Under the pieces are notes generated by a model that made no database searches, was not told the origin of the DNA, and was given only the letters and a program-made list of their open reading frames with translations. A stretch of DNA of 64,000 bases from Saccharina japonica (lineage: Eukaryota > Sar > Phaeophyceae > Laminariales > Laminariaceae). How positions within the stretch are numbered: the stretch's first letter is position 1; the number at the start of each line of letters is the position of its first letter. This document shows positions 1 to 25,100 of the stretch, piece by piece. Position numbers and translations under genes: made by a program. Location: contig MEHQ01002912.1 of NCBI GenBank assembly GCA_008828725.1, positions 21,877 to 85,876 of the forward strand. Reading direction: 5' to 3'.

Positions 1-369
1 TGTTTGTGGCGTAGGCATCGATATATGCGGTTTCCTAAAGCTCGTGGGCGTGTATCACAGCGCCCACGCTTTTCCCGGTAGTTTGGTATGACCCCCGCTC
101 AAGAGGATAAAAAATGCCGGTGGTGGTGGAAGCGGTGCGGCGAGATAAGATAAGTGTGGCTGTCGCTAGGAGCTCGCGCAGCAGGAATCTTTGTATGTGT
201 TTGTCGTCATGTTGGGTGCGTTGGTGGATGGCAGACTGTGGAAGTAGTTAGTGTTGTCTCATCGCCATCGTAATATGTCGTGCTGTTGTTGTTCGGTCAC
301 AAGACGAGAAGCTGTCCGGACCAGGCTCCAACACCTCACTGCTGTCGTCTACTATTACGGTATGAACAG

Positions 370-761
370 TTGTCTCCCTTGGGTTCCCAGAAAGAGCTTG
401 GTATACCGCTGGCGATGTCGGCGCCGTGGCATCGGCCGGAGGGATGAGGGCGTGTCTGGGTGGGGTCGATGCCGGCCGTGCACGGATAATCTACTTCCAA
501 ACGTTCGTTGGTGTGTTCAGTTTGTTTGGGTTTGCTCGTGGTATTTGCTTTTTTTATTTTGATGTTTTCTACCACCGTCTTCGCTTCGTCCATGCGATGT
601 TTTTTTTTCTCCAGAGGTGAAGCAGAAGGGCACCGAGGTGGCGACGCGTCTAGGAATGGGCGGGTTTTTGATCGCAGCCTTGCTCGTCGGCGCCTTTTAT
701 CTACTCGGTCGACGGCGCCGCGGCGGGGGCGGGGGCGGCGACGGAAGCAACGGACAAGAAG
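370..761 (+). CDS. Possible two-exon fragment of a single-pass membrane protein (left arm)
   Basis: Not recognised as a family. Exon a (about 370-510) follows an acceptor-like ACAG and ends at a donor-like GTTG|GTGTGT. Exon b (615-761) follows a long pyrimidine tract ending CTCCAG and ends at GAAG|GTGGGG. The phases agree (phase 1 out of exon a, two bases in at exon b). Exon b encodes a hydrophobic helix (GGFLIAALLVGAFYLLG) followed by four arginines and a glycine-rich stretch, which is the pattern of a transmembrane segment with positive stop-transfer residues. No start, stop or further exons could be assigned, so this may be a gene fragment. Confidence 0.35.
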
Positions 762-1349
762 GTGGGGATTGTGCAGGACAACGTACGGTAGCGCGTTGTT
801 TATTGATGGCGGCGGAGGAAAGCCGCGTTGTCCGCCATGTTTCCCCCGACTTTACGCAGAGGCTCTGGCTCTGGGGCTTCGCGGTCCTAGCCAGCGAGCG
901 CCCTTGCATGTGGTTGGTAACAGCACTCCCTTTCGTGAGAGACGGGAAACTATAAGACGCCGCACTCGTCGAGTCTCATTCGTTTTGAGCATTAGGCACT
1001 GGGGAGGCTTACTGTAGCTTAGCTCTCGTTACGATAGCCATGGATGCGTGGCGTGTTCACGCAGCCGCAGCCTATTAGCTACCTGGTCAAGCAGACGGGC
1101 TTCAGTCCTGGATGCCCTTGACGCCCCGCGAAAAAAAATGAACCCTATCTTAGTCTTAGTCTTACCATTCCTTGCACTGCTTCCCCCCCCCCCCCCACCG
1201 GTATCATACGTTGCTGCCTATTGTAAATTTACCGTGGATCGCCCAGGAACACCTCCTCCGAAGGCGGACAACGGCGGTGCCGCCGGCAATGGAACAAGCC
1301 GGCAGGAGGAGAGCACGGGCCCGATGACGCGGCGACGGAAAAAAGCCGA

Positions 1350-1600
1350 CGCGACTGCTGCCAGCGACTGATGCCACTGTTACCAGCGACTGAGGCGATT
1401 GCCAGCGACTAATGCCACTGTTGCCAGCGACTGAGGCCACTGCCAGCGACTGAGGCCGCCGCCAGCGACTGATGCCAATGCTGCCAGCGACCGAGACTAC
1501 AGCCAGTATCTGATGCCACTACTGTCAGTGACTGATGCCACTGGCAGTGACTGCTGCCATTGCCAGTGACTGATGCCATTGCCAGCGGCTGACTGAGGGG
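1350..1600 (+). repeat. Degenerate minisatellite GCCAGCGACTGATGCCACTG
   Basis: About a dozen imperfect repeats of a unit near 20 bp, alternating GCCAGCGACTGA with GCCACT or GGCCGC variants. The mirror copy lies at about 4651-4901 in the right arm. It is open in several frames, which I regard as a by-product of the repeat. Confidence 0.8.
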
Positions 1601-2469
1601 ACCAAATAATTTTTATTTCGCTGCGTTGGTTGACGAGGGCAGTGGGTGGGTAATAAGTGTTGAGGCGCGGCATGAATGAAGTACGTACGAGTTAGATCAT
1701 GCTGGGGGGGAGCGGGGGGGTATTTGGGAACAGATCATAACATTGCCGGGGTTTTGTAGTTGGGAAGAGGAAGGGTGCGGCGGTTAAAAACGAGGAGGGA
1801 TCTGAGCAGACAGGGAGCATATGCTAACTGTAGCAGCATCGCTTCATGTTGTTTGTTGTTGTATTTTTGGCTTGCTGTTCCGCGGTTTTCGGCGTACCCG
1901 TTTCGTGAGCGCTGTAAACCATAAAAGGGTAATATTGGGTGGTTTTCCAGGGCTTTGTGTCTTAACGGAGGGTTTTGGTGGGGCCGCGGCCGTAGTCGTC
2001 CGGCGATGCTGTGCGCACATTAACGAAGGGGGAAGAAGGGCATATTTGATGTGGCAGCAGTAGCACGTGCTTTATGTGGCAAAATGGCGCAGAGACGATG
2101 CAGGTGCTTTTCGCGGTTTATGCGCTTGTCAGTGATTCTAGCCTCGTACACAGATGCGCGCGATGATAGGCTATACCGGGTACACTATTAAAAACAGTAT
2201 TTGACGATTGAGCAGTGTTTCCAGGAGAAGAGAGTCACCCAGTTCGTGGGTGCGTGGTGGAAACGCCTGTTTCGCGTGTGTCCTGCGGCTATGTTGCCAC
2301 TATAATGCATAGTTCGAAGAATACGCGACGACTGCATTGCGACACCTACAGTGGTTGAAGAAGTATTCCGTGGTGACTGTGGAGGAAGAGTCTTCCGCCA
2401 TGTGTCCATTCTGCCCCATATACACTCTGTTCCTGAATACAAGGATCGTTTTGATTGAATGTTAATATA

Positions 2470-2745
2470 TAATTTATCATGGCCAAGGTGAAACGGAAAT
2501 GTTAAATTTCATCATAAGTCTTTGCCAAGGTAAAACGGCGATGCCATTTTCCATAAATGATCAATTGCCAACGTAAAACGGCAATCCCAACTTGCATAAT
2601 AAATATTGCCAAGGTTAAACGGCAATCCCAAATCCCAGCATAATACGTTGCCTAGGTGAAACGGCAATCCCAACTTCCATCATGGACAATTGTCAACGTA
2701 AAACGGCAATCCCAGCTTCCACAATAAATCATTGCCAAGTGTGAT
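2470..2745 (+). repeat. Minisatellite with AACGGCAA core, crossing the inner edge of the left arm
   Basis: About seven units of roughly 36-40 bp of the type TTGCCAAGGTAAAACGGCAA followed by TCCCAACTTCCATCATAA. The first units lie in the palindrome arm and the rest in the spacer, so the arm end falls within the array. The same repeat forms a larger array at 38130-38955. Confidence 0.85.
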
Positions 2746-3694
2746 GAGGTGACCGTGGAGAGACGATAGTGGGAGGGAATGGAATTGCAGGAACGTTGCC
2801 GAGCTTGAAAGCAAGCTTCACTTCAATATTGGAGACCTCTTGTATTAATATTAACCTCTAAAGATGTTGACTTAAGTGAAGACGCGAAAGCCAGATAGAG
2901 GAGTGAGCTAGGGGGGGGGGCCGGGGGGGGGGGGGGGGGGGGGATGGCCGAACTACGAACGGCGAGAAGTCCAAGGCACAAAGGCACACACACTGCGTAC
3001 GGCAGATGCATACCGATTCAGAGTCGCCATTCACTGTTCGTTGCTGTTGCGAGCTGACGAGGCGTGGTACATGGCATGTGTCTCGTACATACCCGCAGCC
3101 AAAGATGTCGGGAGACAGGACTTTCAACCCTTGACAGACAGCAGGTTTGCCTTGACATGCCGTGACTGACACCAAACTACTAGGTTTTAGTGTGGTACAC
3201 TCCCGCCCTACACCCTTGACAGCGCACGTTTTGCCATGCTTGACATGTCTCCCGACATCTTTGCCCGCAGCCGGCCATCACAACCCACCTTCCCCCTGTT
3301 AAAACTGCTTGATATATGTGGAACTCCTTGAGGTCTTTCAGTGCTCGGCGTGTGTTGCGTGTTGATCTGCTCGGTGCTTGCTGCTGTTCTCGGCGTGTCG
3401 CACACACCCCACCTCTGATGCTGATACTCCGCAGAGGCGCATGGTTTGTGCTAGGCTGTCGAGGCGTGCAGAAACTAGCGCGACGCTGCTGCCGTGCGCC
3501 AAGAACGGGCTTTGAGGGTCAAGCGGACGAGGGGGTACCCGGGGTCTGTTTTTGGGGGTCACTTATTCACTTGATTATCTCGACCACTTTTTGGGGGTCA
3601 CTTATTCACTTGATTATCTCGACCACTTTTTTCACGGGAAATCTGTTACGAGTTTTGAATTTCCAAATGACCACTCCAGTCACAGACTGGAGAA
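2557..3694. other. Spacer of the giant inverted repeat
   Basis: Holds the rest of the AACGGCAA array, a poly-G tract at about 2910-2943, a short imperfect internal repeat around CTTGACAGC and CATGTCTCCCGACATC (3085-3265), and a 39-bp tandem duplication at about 3550-3630. No gene is supported. Confidence 0.7.
3550..3630 (+). repeat. 39-bp tandem duplication
   Basis: Two identical adjacent copies of a 13-codon unit that reads LGVTYSLDYLDHF on the plus strand. The surrounding frame is only about 65 codons, so coding status is unproven. Confidence 0.85.
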
Positions 3695-6250
3695 TTATGG
3701 AAAATGGCATCGCCGTTTTACCTTGGCAAAGACTTATGATGAAATTTAACATTTCCGTTTCACCTTGGCCATGATAAATTATATATTAACATTCAATCAA
3801 AACGATCCTTGTATTCAGGAACAGAGTGTATATGGGGCAGAATGGACACATGGCGGAAGACTCTTCCTCCACAGTCACCACGGAATACTTCTTCAACCAC
3901 TGTAGGTGTCGCAATGCAGTCGTCGCGTATTCTTCGAACTATGCATTATAGTGGCAACATAGCCGCAGGACACACGCGAAACAGGCGTTTCCACCACGCA
4001 CCCACGAACTGGGTGACTCTCTTCTCCTGGAAACACTGCTCAATCGTCAAATACTGTTTTTAATAGTGTACCCGGTATAGCCTATCATCGCGCGCATCTG
4101 TGTACGAGGCTAGAATCACTGACAAGCGCATAAACCGCGAAAAGCACCTGCATCGTCTCTGCGCCATTTTGCCACATAAAGCACGTGCTACTGCTGCCAC
4201 ATCAAATATGCCCTTCTTCCCCCTTCGTTAATGTGCGCACAGCATCGCCGGACGACTACGGCCGCGGCCCCACCAAAACCCTCCGTTAAGACACAAAGCC
4301 CTGGAAAACCACCCAATATTACCCTTTTATGGTTTACAGCGCTCACGAAACGGGTACGCCGAAAACCGCGGAACAGCAAGCCAAAAATACAACAACAAAC
4401 AACATGAAGCGATGCTGCTACAGTTAGCATATGCTCCCTGTCTGCTCAGATCCCTCCTCGTTTTTAACCGCCGCACCCTTCCTCTTCCCAACTACAAAAC
4501 CCCGGCAATGTTATGATCTGTTCCCAAATACCCCCCCGCTCCCCCCCAGCATGATCTAACTCGTACGTACTTCATTCATGCCGCGCCTCAACACTTATTA
4601 CCCACCCACTGCCCTCGTCAACCAACGCAGCGAAATAAAAATTATTTGGTCCCCTCAGTCAGCCGCTGGCAATGGCATCAGTCACTGGCAATGGCAGCAG
4701 TCACTGCCAGTGGCATCAGTCACTGACAGTAGTGGCATCAGATACTGGCTGTAGTCTCGGTCGCTGGCAGCATTGGCATCAGTCGCTGGCGGCGGCCTCA
4801 GTCGCTGGCAGTGGCCTCAGTCGCTGGCAACAGTGGCATTAGTCGCTGGCAATCGCCTCAGTCGCTGGTAACAGTGGCATCAGTCGCTGGCAGCAGTCGC
4901 GTCGGCTTTTTTCCGTCGCCGCGTCATCGGGCCCGTGCTCTCCTCCTGCCGGCTTGTTCCATTGCCGGCGGCACCGCCGTTGTCCGCCTTCGGAGGAGGT
5001 GTTCCTGGGCGATCCACGGTAAATTTACAATAGGCAGCAACGTATGATACCGGTGGGGGGGGGGGGGGAAGCAGTGCAAGGAATGGTAAGACTAAGACTA
5101 AGATAGGGTTCATTTTTTTTCGCGGGGCGTCAAGGGCATCCAGGACTGAAGCCCGTCTGCTTGACCAGGTAGCTAATAGGCTGCGGCTGCGTGAACACGC
5201 CACGCATCCATGGCTATCGTAACGAGAGCTAAGCTACAGTAAGCCTCCCCAGTGCCTAATGCTCAAAACGAATGAGACTCGACGAGTGCGGCGTCTTATA
5301 GTTTCCCGTCTCTCACGAAAGGGAGTGCTGTTACCAACCACATGCAAGGGCGCTCGCTGGCTAGGACCGCGAAGCCCCAGAGCCAGAGCCTCTGCGTAAA
5401 GTCGGGGGAAACATGGCGGACAACGCGGCTTTCCTCCGCCGCCATCAATAAACAACGCGCTACCGTACGTTGTCCTGCACAATCCCCACCTTCTTGTCCG
5501 TTGCTTCCGTCGCCGCCCCCGCCCCCGCCGCGGCGCCGTCGACCGAGTAGATAAAAGGCGCCGACGAGCAAGGCTGCGATCAAAAACCCGCCCATTCCTA
5601 GACGCGTCGCCACCTCGGTGCCCTTCTGCTTCACCTCTGGAGAAAAAAAAACATCGCATGGACGAAGCGAAGACGGTGGTAGAAAACATCAAAATAAAAA
5701 AAGCAAATACCACGAGCAAACCCAAACAAACTGAACACACCAACGAACGTTTGGAAGTAGATTATCCGTGCACGGCCGGCATCGACCCCACCCAGACACG
5801 CCCTCATCCCTCCGGCCGATGCCACGGCGCCGACATCGCCAGCGGTATACCAAGCTCTTTCTGGGAACCCAAGGGAGACAACTGTTCATACCGTAATAGT
5901 AGACGACAGCAGTGAGGTGTTGGAGCCTGGTCCGGACAGCTTCTCGTCTTGTGACCGAACAACAACAGCACGACATATTACGATGGCGATGAGACAACAC
6001 TAACTACTTCCACAGTCTGCCATCCACCAACGCACCCAACATGACGACAAACACATACAAAGATTCCTGCTGCGCGAGCTCCTAGCGACAGCCACACTTA
6101 TCTTATCTCGCCGCACCGCTTCCACCACCACCGGCATTTTTTATCCTCTTGAGCGGGGGTCATACCAAACTACCGGGAAAAGCGTGGGCGCTGTGATACA
6201 CGCCCACGAGCTTTAGGAAACCGCATATATCGATGCCTACGCCACAAACA
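3695..6250 (-). repeat. Right arm of giant inverted repeat
   Basis: Reverse complement of 1-2556 with no difference found, including homopolymer lengths. The spacer between the arms is 2557-3694. Such identity means either a very recent event, ongoing gene conversion between the arms, or a long-read or assembly palindrome. Confidence 0.95.
5490..5881 (-). CDS. Mirror copy of the possible membrane-protein fragment (right arm)
   Basis: Exact inverted copy of 370-761 (exon b at 5490-5636, exon a at about 5741-5881). All remarks on the left-arm copy apply. If both arms are real, the organism carries this fragment twice with identical sequence. Confidence 0.35.
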
Positions 6251-6700
6251 CTGCATCAACACCGGTGCTGTGATTCACGCCCCGAGAACCAGGAAACCGT
6301 ACCAATGCCGACCCAACTACGGGCTTGGCGTCGACGCTACACAGGAGGCCGGGACCCCCCCCCCCTTGCACAATTTGGGCGTACGGAAATCCTTGTGCAG
6401 CCATAGAGCAAGGTAGCAAACCATTAAGGGTACTGAACTGAGAGGGTGTTGACGCCTTGTCGGGGTTTGCTATATTGTTCGATGTCTCCGCAAGGAGTAT
6501 TTTACGCCCACATAGTGCAAGCGGGGGGTCCCAGCTACCCTAGTGCGAAGGGGAGGGGGGGGGGGGGGGGTCACCCTGTGCATGGTGCACGCCCACAAGG
6601 GTTAGGAAGCGGTACCTGTGCTAGCCGCCCCCACGGAGGGATGTGTAGACCTTGGCCGACCTTCGACCAAACTGTGCTCCGACAACATGGCTGCAATATA
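6180..6700. repeat. Diverged direct and inverted repeats beside the giant palindrome
   Basis: The outermost ~55 bp of the right arm (CTGTGATACACGCCC ... GGAAACCGCAT) recurs in degenerate form at about 6269-6317 and 6580-6630. Around a centre near 6435 there is an imperfect inverted repeat. Read outward, both halves give related peptides (CSMAAQGFPYAQIVQ on minus, CSMSPQGVFYAHIVQ on plus), each followed by a G run. This is an older repeat of the same general layout as the perfect palindrome. Confidence 0.6.
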
Positions 6701-6719
6701 CTTACCCTATACTGAACCC

Positions 6720-7777
6720 TTTCCCCGAGGCCGCCTCAGAAAATTATCGGGATGAAGACGTAGTAGAGTAGTGCGGATTTATTCAACCATTTTGCCGAAG
6801 CAGCTGGGCCGGGTTGTAAAATACTACCTCCTTAAAGGGCAAGCGAAGCACAACTTCTGCCCAAAACTATTGCACATGTCCAACAGGTCACGATTTACTG
6901 TTAGATCATCTAGATCCTACCCTGCCATTCTGAGGAGCTGTGCAGGACCAATAACTGTAGTACAGATCCAATCCAGGAAGCACGTCCTAGACAATGCACG
7001 TTCAATGGCTCCCGCCCGGCAAAGTGGGATAATAGATCATACAGATCAGGGATCAAACTGTCCGGAAATATATACCTAGTAGAGCATTTCGTGGGAATCA
7101 ATTACCTGCCCGAAGGGTGGACTATGTATATAAACAGACCTGTTTACGACTTGGCTCAGATTCGACAAAAATGGTAGATGGGTCACGTCAACCCCTCATT
7201 ACATGTTCACTACGACAACATCCTGTGGGCGACCGGCTGCTCGCAACTACCACTTCGCGCGCCTGCCGAAGTCGTTCTCCCCCTGTTGGACCGCTCCCTA
7301 AAAATCAAGGCCGAACATGAAAATAATTTTGGTTGCGTTGGGTTGGATTGGTCTACATAGAGCTTCCACCCTAACGCACAGAAGTTGACGACAGTTACAT
7401 TTTTTCTGCTACACGAGATCCTAGCGACAGCTATATGCCGTACAACACAGGGTGATACTGATAGTAAGATAACACCCCCCCTGATGGGACGGCGAGAGTG
7501 TAAACGCCGAGCGATTGCATCTACGGGAAAATCTCGGGGGAAACATCTCGGAAACTTCTCGACGAGATACTTCCAGGGCCACCATTTCCGTTTTGGATTG
7601 ATTGCCCCTCATTTTTTTCGGGAGGGGGGGGGGGGACAAATCGACTCGGAAATTCGCCACATACAGGGAGGGTGTTATCTCGCGTGTTAATACATACGGT
7701 ACACCAGTATTGACCCGAAATATAAGGAGGCCATTTCGATGAAATAATGATATACAAAACGGTCCTTATAGTCCGGG
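6720..7777. other. No gene seen between the palindrome and ERO1
   Basis: Only short frames without splice or family support are present. A G run lies at about 7622-7635. This interval should contain the 3' UTR of ERO1 and possibly a short additional terminal exon (see the ERO1 entry). Confidence 0.5.
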
Positions 7778-21880
<14,103 letters not shown>

Positions 21881-22192
21881 CGTATCTCTCGAGCAACGGA
21901 AAGTGCCTTCGAGTGTGTCTGTGTTGTCTGTAGTCCGCTACTGGCTAGTGTGGCGGACGCACTCACGACGGAGCAACAGCTTTGAAAAACGGATTATTGG
22001 GGAGTTCCAGTCGATGGGGAAGAGGCTTTCCGGAAAACCTCGTGGAGTTCTCTCATTGGCGTACGTTTTGTTTTTCGGGAGGGCCAGCGGCGGCGCTTCG
22101 TTGGTTCGTCATCCCGTCATCCAGCCCAGACATAGAGCGTGAGACGTCGCAGTTAGCAACACACACATAGCAGTGCGGAAGGAGCAGGAACT
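21881..22192. promoter_or_regulatory. 312-bp bidirectional intergenic region between ERO1 and ATP synthase epsilon
   Basis: The two start codons face away from each other across 312 bp, so both 5' UTRs and both core promoters must lie here or overlap the genes. An ATTGG (inverted CCAAT) box is at 22055-22059. No TATA box is evident on either side, which fits housekeeping genes. Confidence 0.75.
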
Positions 22193-25100
22193 ATGTCTCA
22201 GGCAACGACCTTCTGGCGGTTGGCGGGCATGACCTACCTCGAGGTGAGCACGCTTCGTCTCAAACGAACCCTGCCCTATTTTATGCAAAACGAAACTCGT
22301 GTTACTTCCCTACAATGCGTGTATTAGACGTGTAGGGCGGAACAGCAGCTCAGACGTGGAGGACGGAACAGCAGCAGCAGCCGTGTTTTAGCGAACTCTG
22401 CTATCGATGTCTCACTTTGCAAACAGATGTCCCCCCCCCCCCCCGAAGTTGCGTTGGAACAGATTGCCTCCGCCACGGCTTGTGCAGAACTTGCCGGCGT
22501 CCGGGCATCCAGAATTGGGCTGATCTCTGTGATCTCCACGAACAGACTTGTTGTCCGTCTGTGATAGAAGTGGTACGTACAGCGTACCAGTAGACAGCAC
22601 CTCCCACAAAGCAGTACTGGCTGTCTTGAGACGCGGGGGGAGAGGGGGTGGCTAGGTTGGGGATTATGACGTAAGCGAGCAATGCTGTCTCGCGAGAAAA
22701 TGGCGCAGCTTTGAGCGCGCGAACGTGCCGTGCCTGAGCATGCATGTTTCCGTTTGCACATCAAAGCAACAGGAACAGAGAGCCCCGACCAGTACATATC
22801 GGTCGCTCGTACTGCAGTAGTATACCGGTTGTCGTAGGAAGAAGAATACCAAAGACAGAAGCGAGTAGCGTACCGATAATACGCGTGCCGCACAAGATCC
22901 ACAGCAGACAGCACGCGCTCTCGAAAGTGGCTCGTTCGCATGCCAAACCCGTACCGCGTCTCAAGATTAAAATTGGCACGTTGGTACGCTTACAGGCGCA
23001 CCGCAACGTCAGTATGCTATTAACTGCTGTGGCCTGCTGCGCTGAATGATGCTGTGGTGCTGTGGTACAGCAGTCATGCAGTACCTGGTGTCTGGTACCG
23101 GCGTGTGCAAGGCCTTATTTGCAACACCACCTTCAAAATTCTCCTGCAGCACCAACGTGTGAGGTGTGAGTGGTCGAGGCTGTTTTTTCGGCTGGCCGTT
23201 TTTTTGGGGGAAATGCGACCGATGCACTACGAGTTATGAGCACGTACAGAGGCGGAGCCGCGCGCGACTACCCCCGCCGACCTCGCACCCCCGACAGGGT
23301 TGTACGGTTATACTTCGATGTACGAAGTAGGTAGGAATTGACCAAAATGTGTTGCACAAACCTATTTGCAAGAGGGTGTTGCAATTAAGGGCACCCTTGC
23401 ACCCCTGATACGTACGTACCACGTGAATGCGTAGGAAGGGTGACCTTGTCGCTCGTCTCAAAGCTGCGGTATTATGACATGCTGCTGTTATGATTACAGC
23501 TTCAGCAATAACACCAGCTACGCTTTGCCGGTTGTTATTAATAGCTATAACTGCTGTCTGTCGGTCAATGAGTGTGACTGGAAGCTGCGAGTACTGCATA
23601 CCAGTATGCATCACGACGTAATTTGAGCTATCCTACCGTTCCTACCCACATGTTCAGCACGCCCGACTCGGCCTGGAGCTATGGGCTGCCTGGTGTGACA
23701 GTAGTGTGTTTCATAGGTCATGAATGTCAGGTATCCCGAGCGTCAACCTGTGGCATTTATACTCGTATATATACCCTTGTTTGCAGGGCTGGGCACTGGC
23801 ACAGTATGCACTGGCAGTACGCGTAGTAATGTACTGGCAGTAGTAATCTACGATTAACCCGGCCAGTATATTCACCAGTATTTTCATCTCACGCACGTCC
23901 AAGAAACACGTCACAGTATAGTACGGAAACCCACGAAATGCGTTTCGGGAGGAGACACGATAGAGGAGCTCTCCGCCACCCCCCGAATGTTGGACGTTTT
24001 CATGCCTTCCTTCCTTCCTTCCTTCTGCACTTTTCCTCATTGGTCTCTTTTTCTGCGTTGAGTACCTGATACCTTCGCTCGCCGTTACTCGCTTCGCTCG
24101 ACCAGTATACTGTTGCAATCCAGTATACTGGTTGATTTTGACCACAGAATAATCGCTACTGACTGAGTCAGCCAGTGCCCAGCCCTACTTGTTTGTATTC
24201 TCCTCGCCACTGCTCTACGATATAGAAGTGCTATACTGCTGTATGATGTGAATATGATACAGCAGTTCTGTACCAGGTAGCACAGACACAGCAAAGGCGT
24301 ATACCTGGTACGCGACAGTGTTGCACTGCTGTCGTGGGGCTCTTGGTGGCGGTGGCGGTGGCGGTGCCGACGCCGGCATCGACAGGACGGGCCGACGCCC
24401 CCTCCGAGGCGCCGCTGGCAGCCAGCCCAGCCCCACAGAGCCACCTCCGGCTAAATGTGCGATGGATCTATGTACAACAGAACAGCTGCACTGCTTACTG
24501 GATAAGCAACAGGCGAAGAGATAGAAGTGTTGTACTTTGCAATATGTGTTGAATGAGGAGGTTTCTATATATAACACCCATAAAATAGTACGATGTAGCG
24601 ATGTAGTCGCCTCTTGCAGGCACTCTCGTGCTTTGTTGCTTGCGGGATTGATCAGGGTAATTAGTCTGGAGCGAAGCACGGCTAAATCCTTCTTCGACTA
24701 TAACCTCTTGATGTCCACGACCGCATAGGTCAACAAGGTAGGCCAAAAGAGAAACTACGGAGACATACGTACAAACATCAAAACCGGTGTAAGCAAAGGG
24801 AACCGAGGCAACGCCAACATATTTTACCGTCGGCAGTTTTATTTCCAACTCTAATTTCAACGAAGTGGTCTCTATGTACATACCGAAACGTGGAAACATC
24901 TCCAAAGTTTTTTTTGCTGGAGTCGCATAGGGCATAGGCGTAGGAAACTAAAAACCCTGAGCTTCTCGTGTTATAGCGGCAGCTCGCCCGCTCCTGTAGG
25001 CGCCGGGTTTGTGGAAATCGCCCACGCACTGCTCTCGCAATCAGTGGCGCAACAATAGGACTGCTGTTACAGACAGACACTACCAGGTATCATACACCGC

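Larger units (their letters stand above)
1..2556 (+). repeat. Left arm of giant inverted repeat
   Basis: Every base x in this arm pairs with base 6251-x in the right arm. I checked this at the outer end, at the 14-base C run near 1183-1196 (14 G in the partner), at several internal reading frames and at the inner end, where pairing stops at 2556/3695. No mismatch was found in the parts compared. The outer end coincides with the window edge, so the arm may extend further left. It contains a possible membrane-protein exon pair (370-761), a degenerate ~20-bp minisatellite (about 1350-1600) and no recognisable transposase. Confidence 0.95.

Noticed and set aside
22324-22941. 205-codon minus-strand frame in ATP synthase epsilon intron 1
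   Set aside because: No family motif or codon pattern, and it lies wholly within the intron downstream of exon 1.
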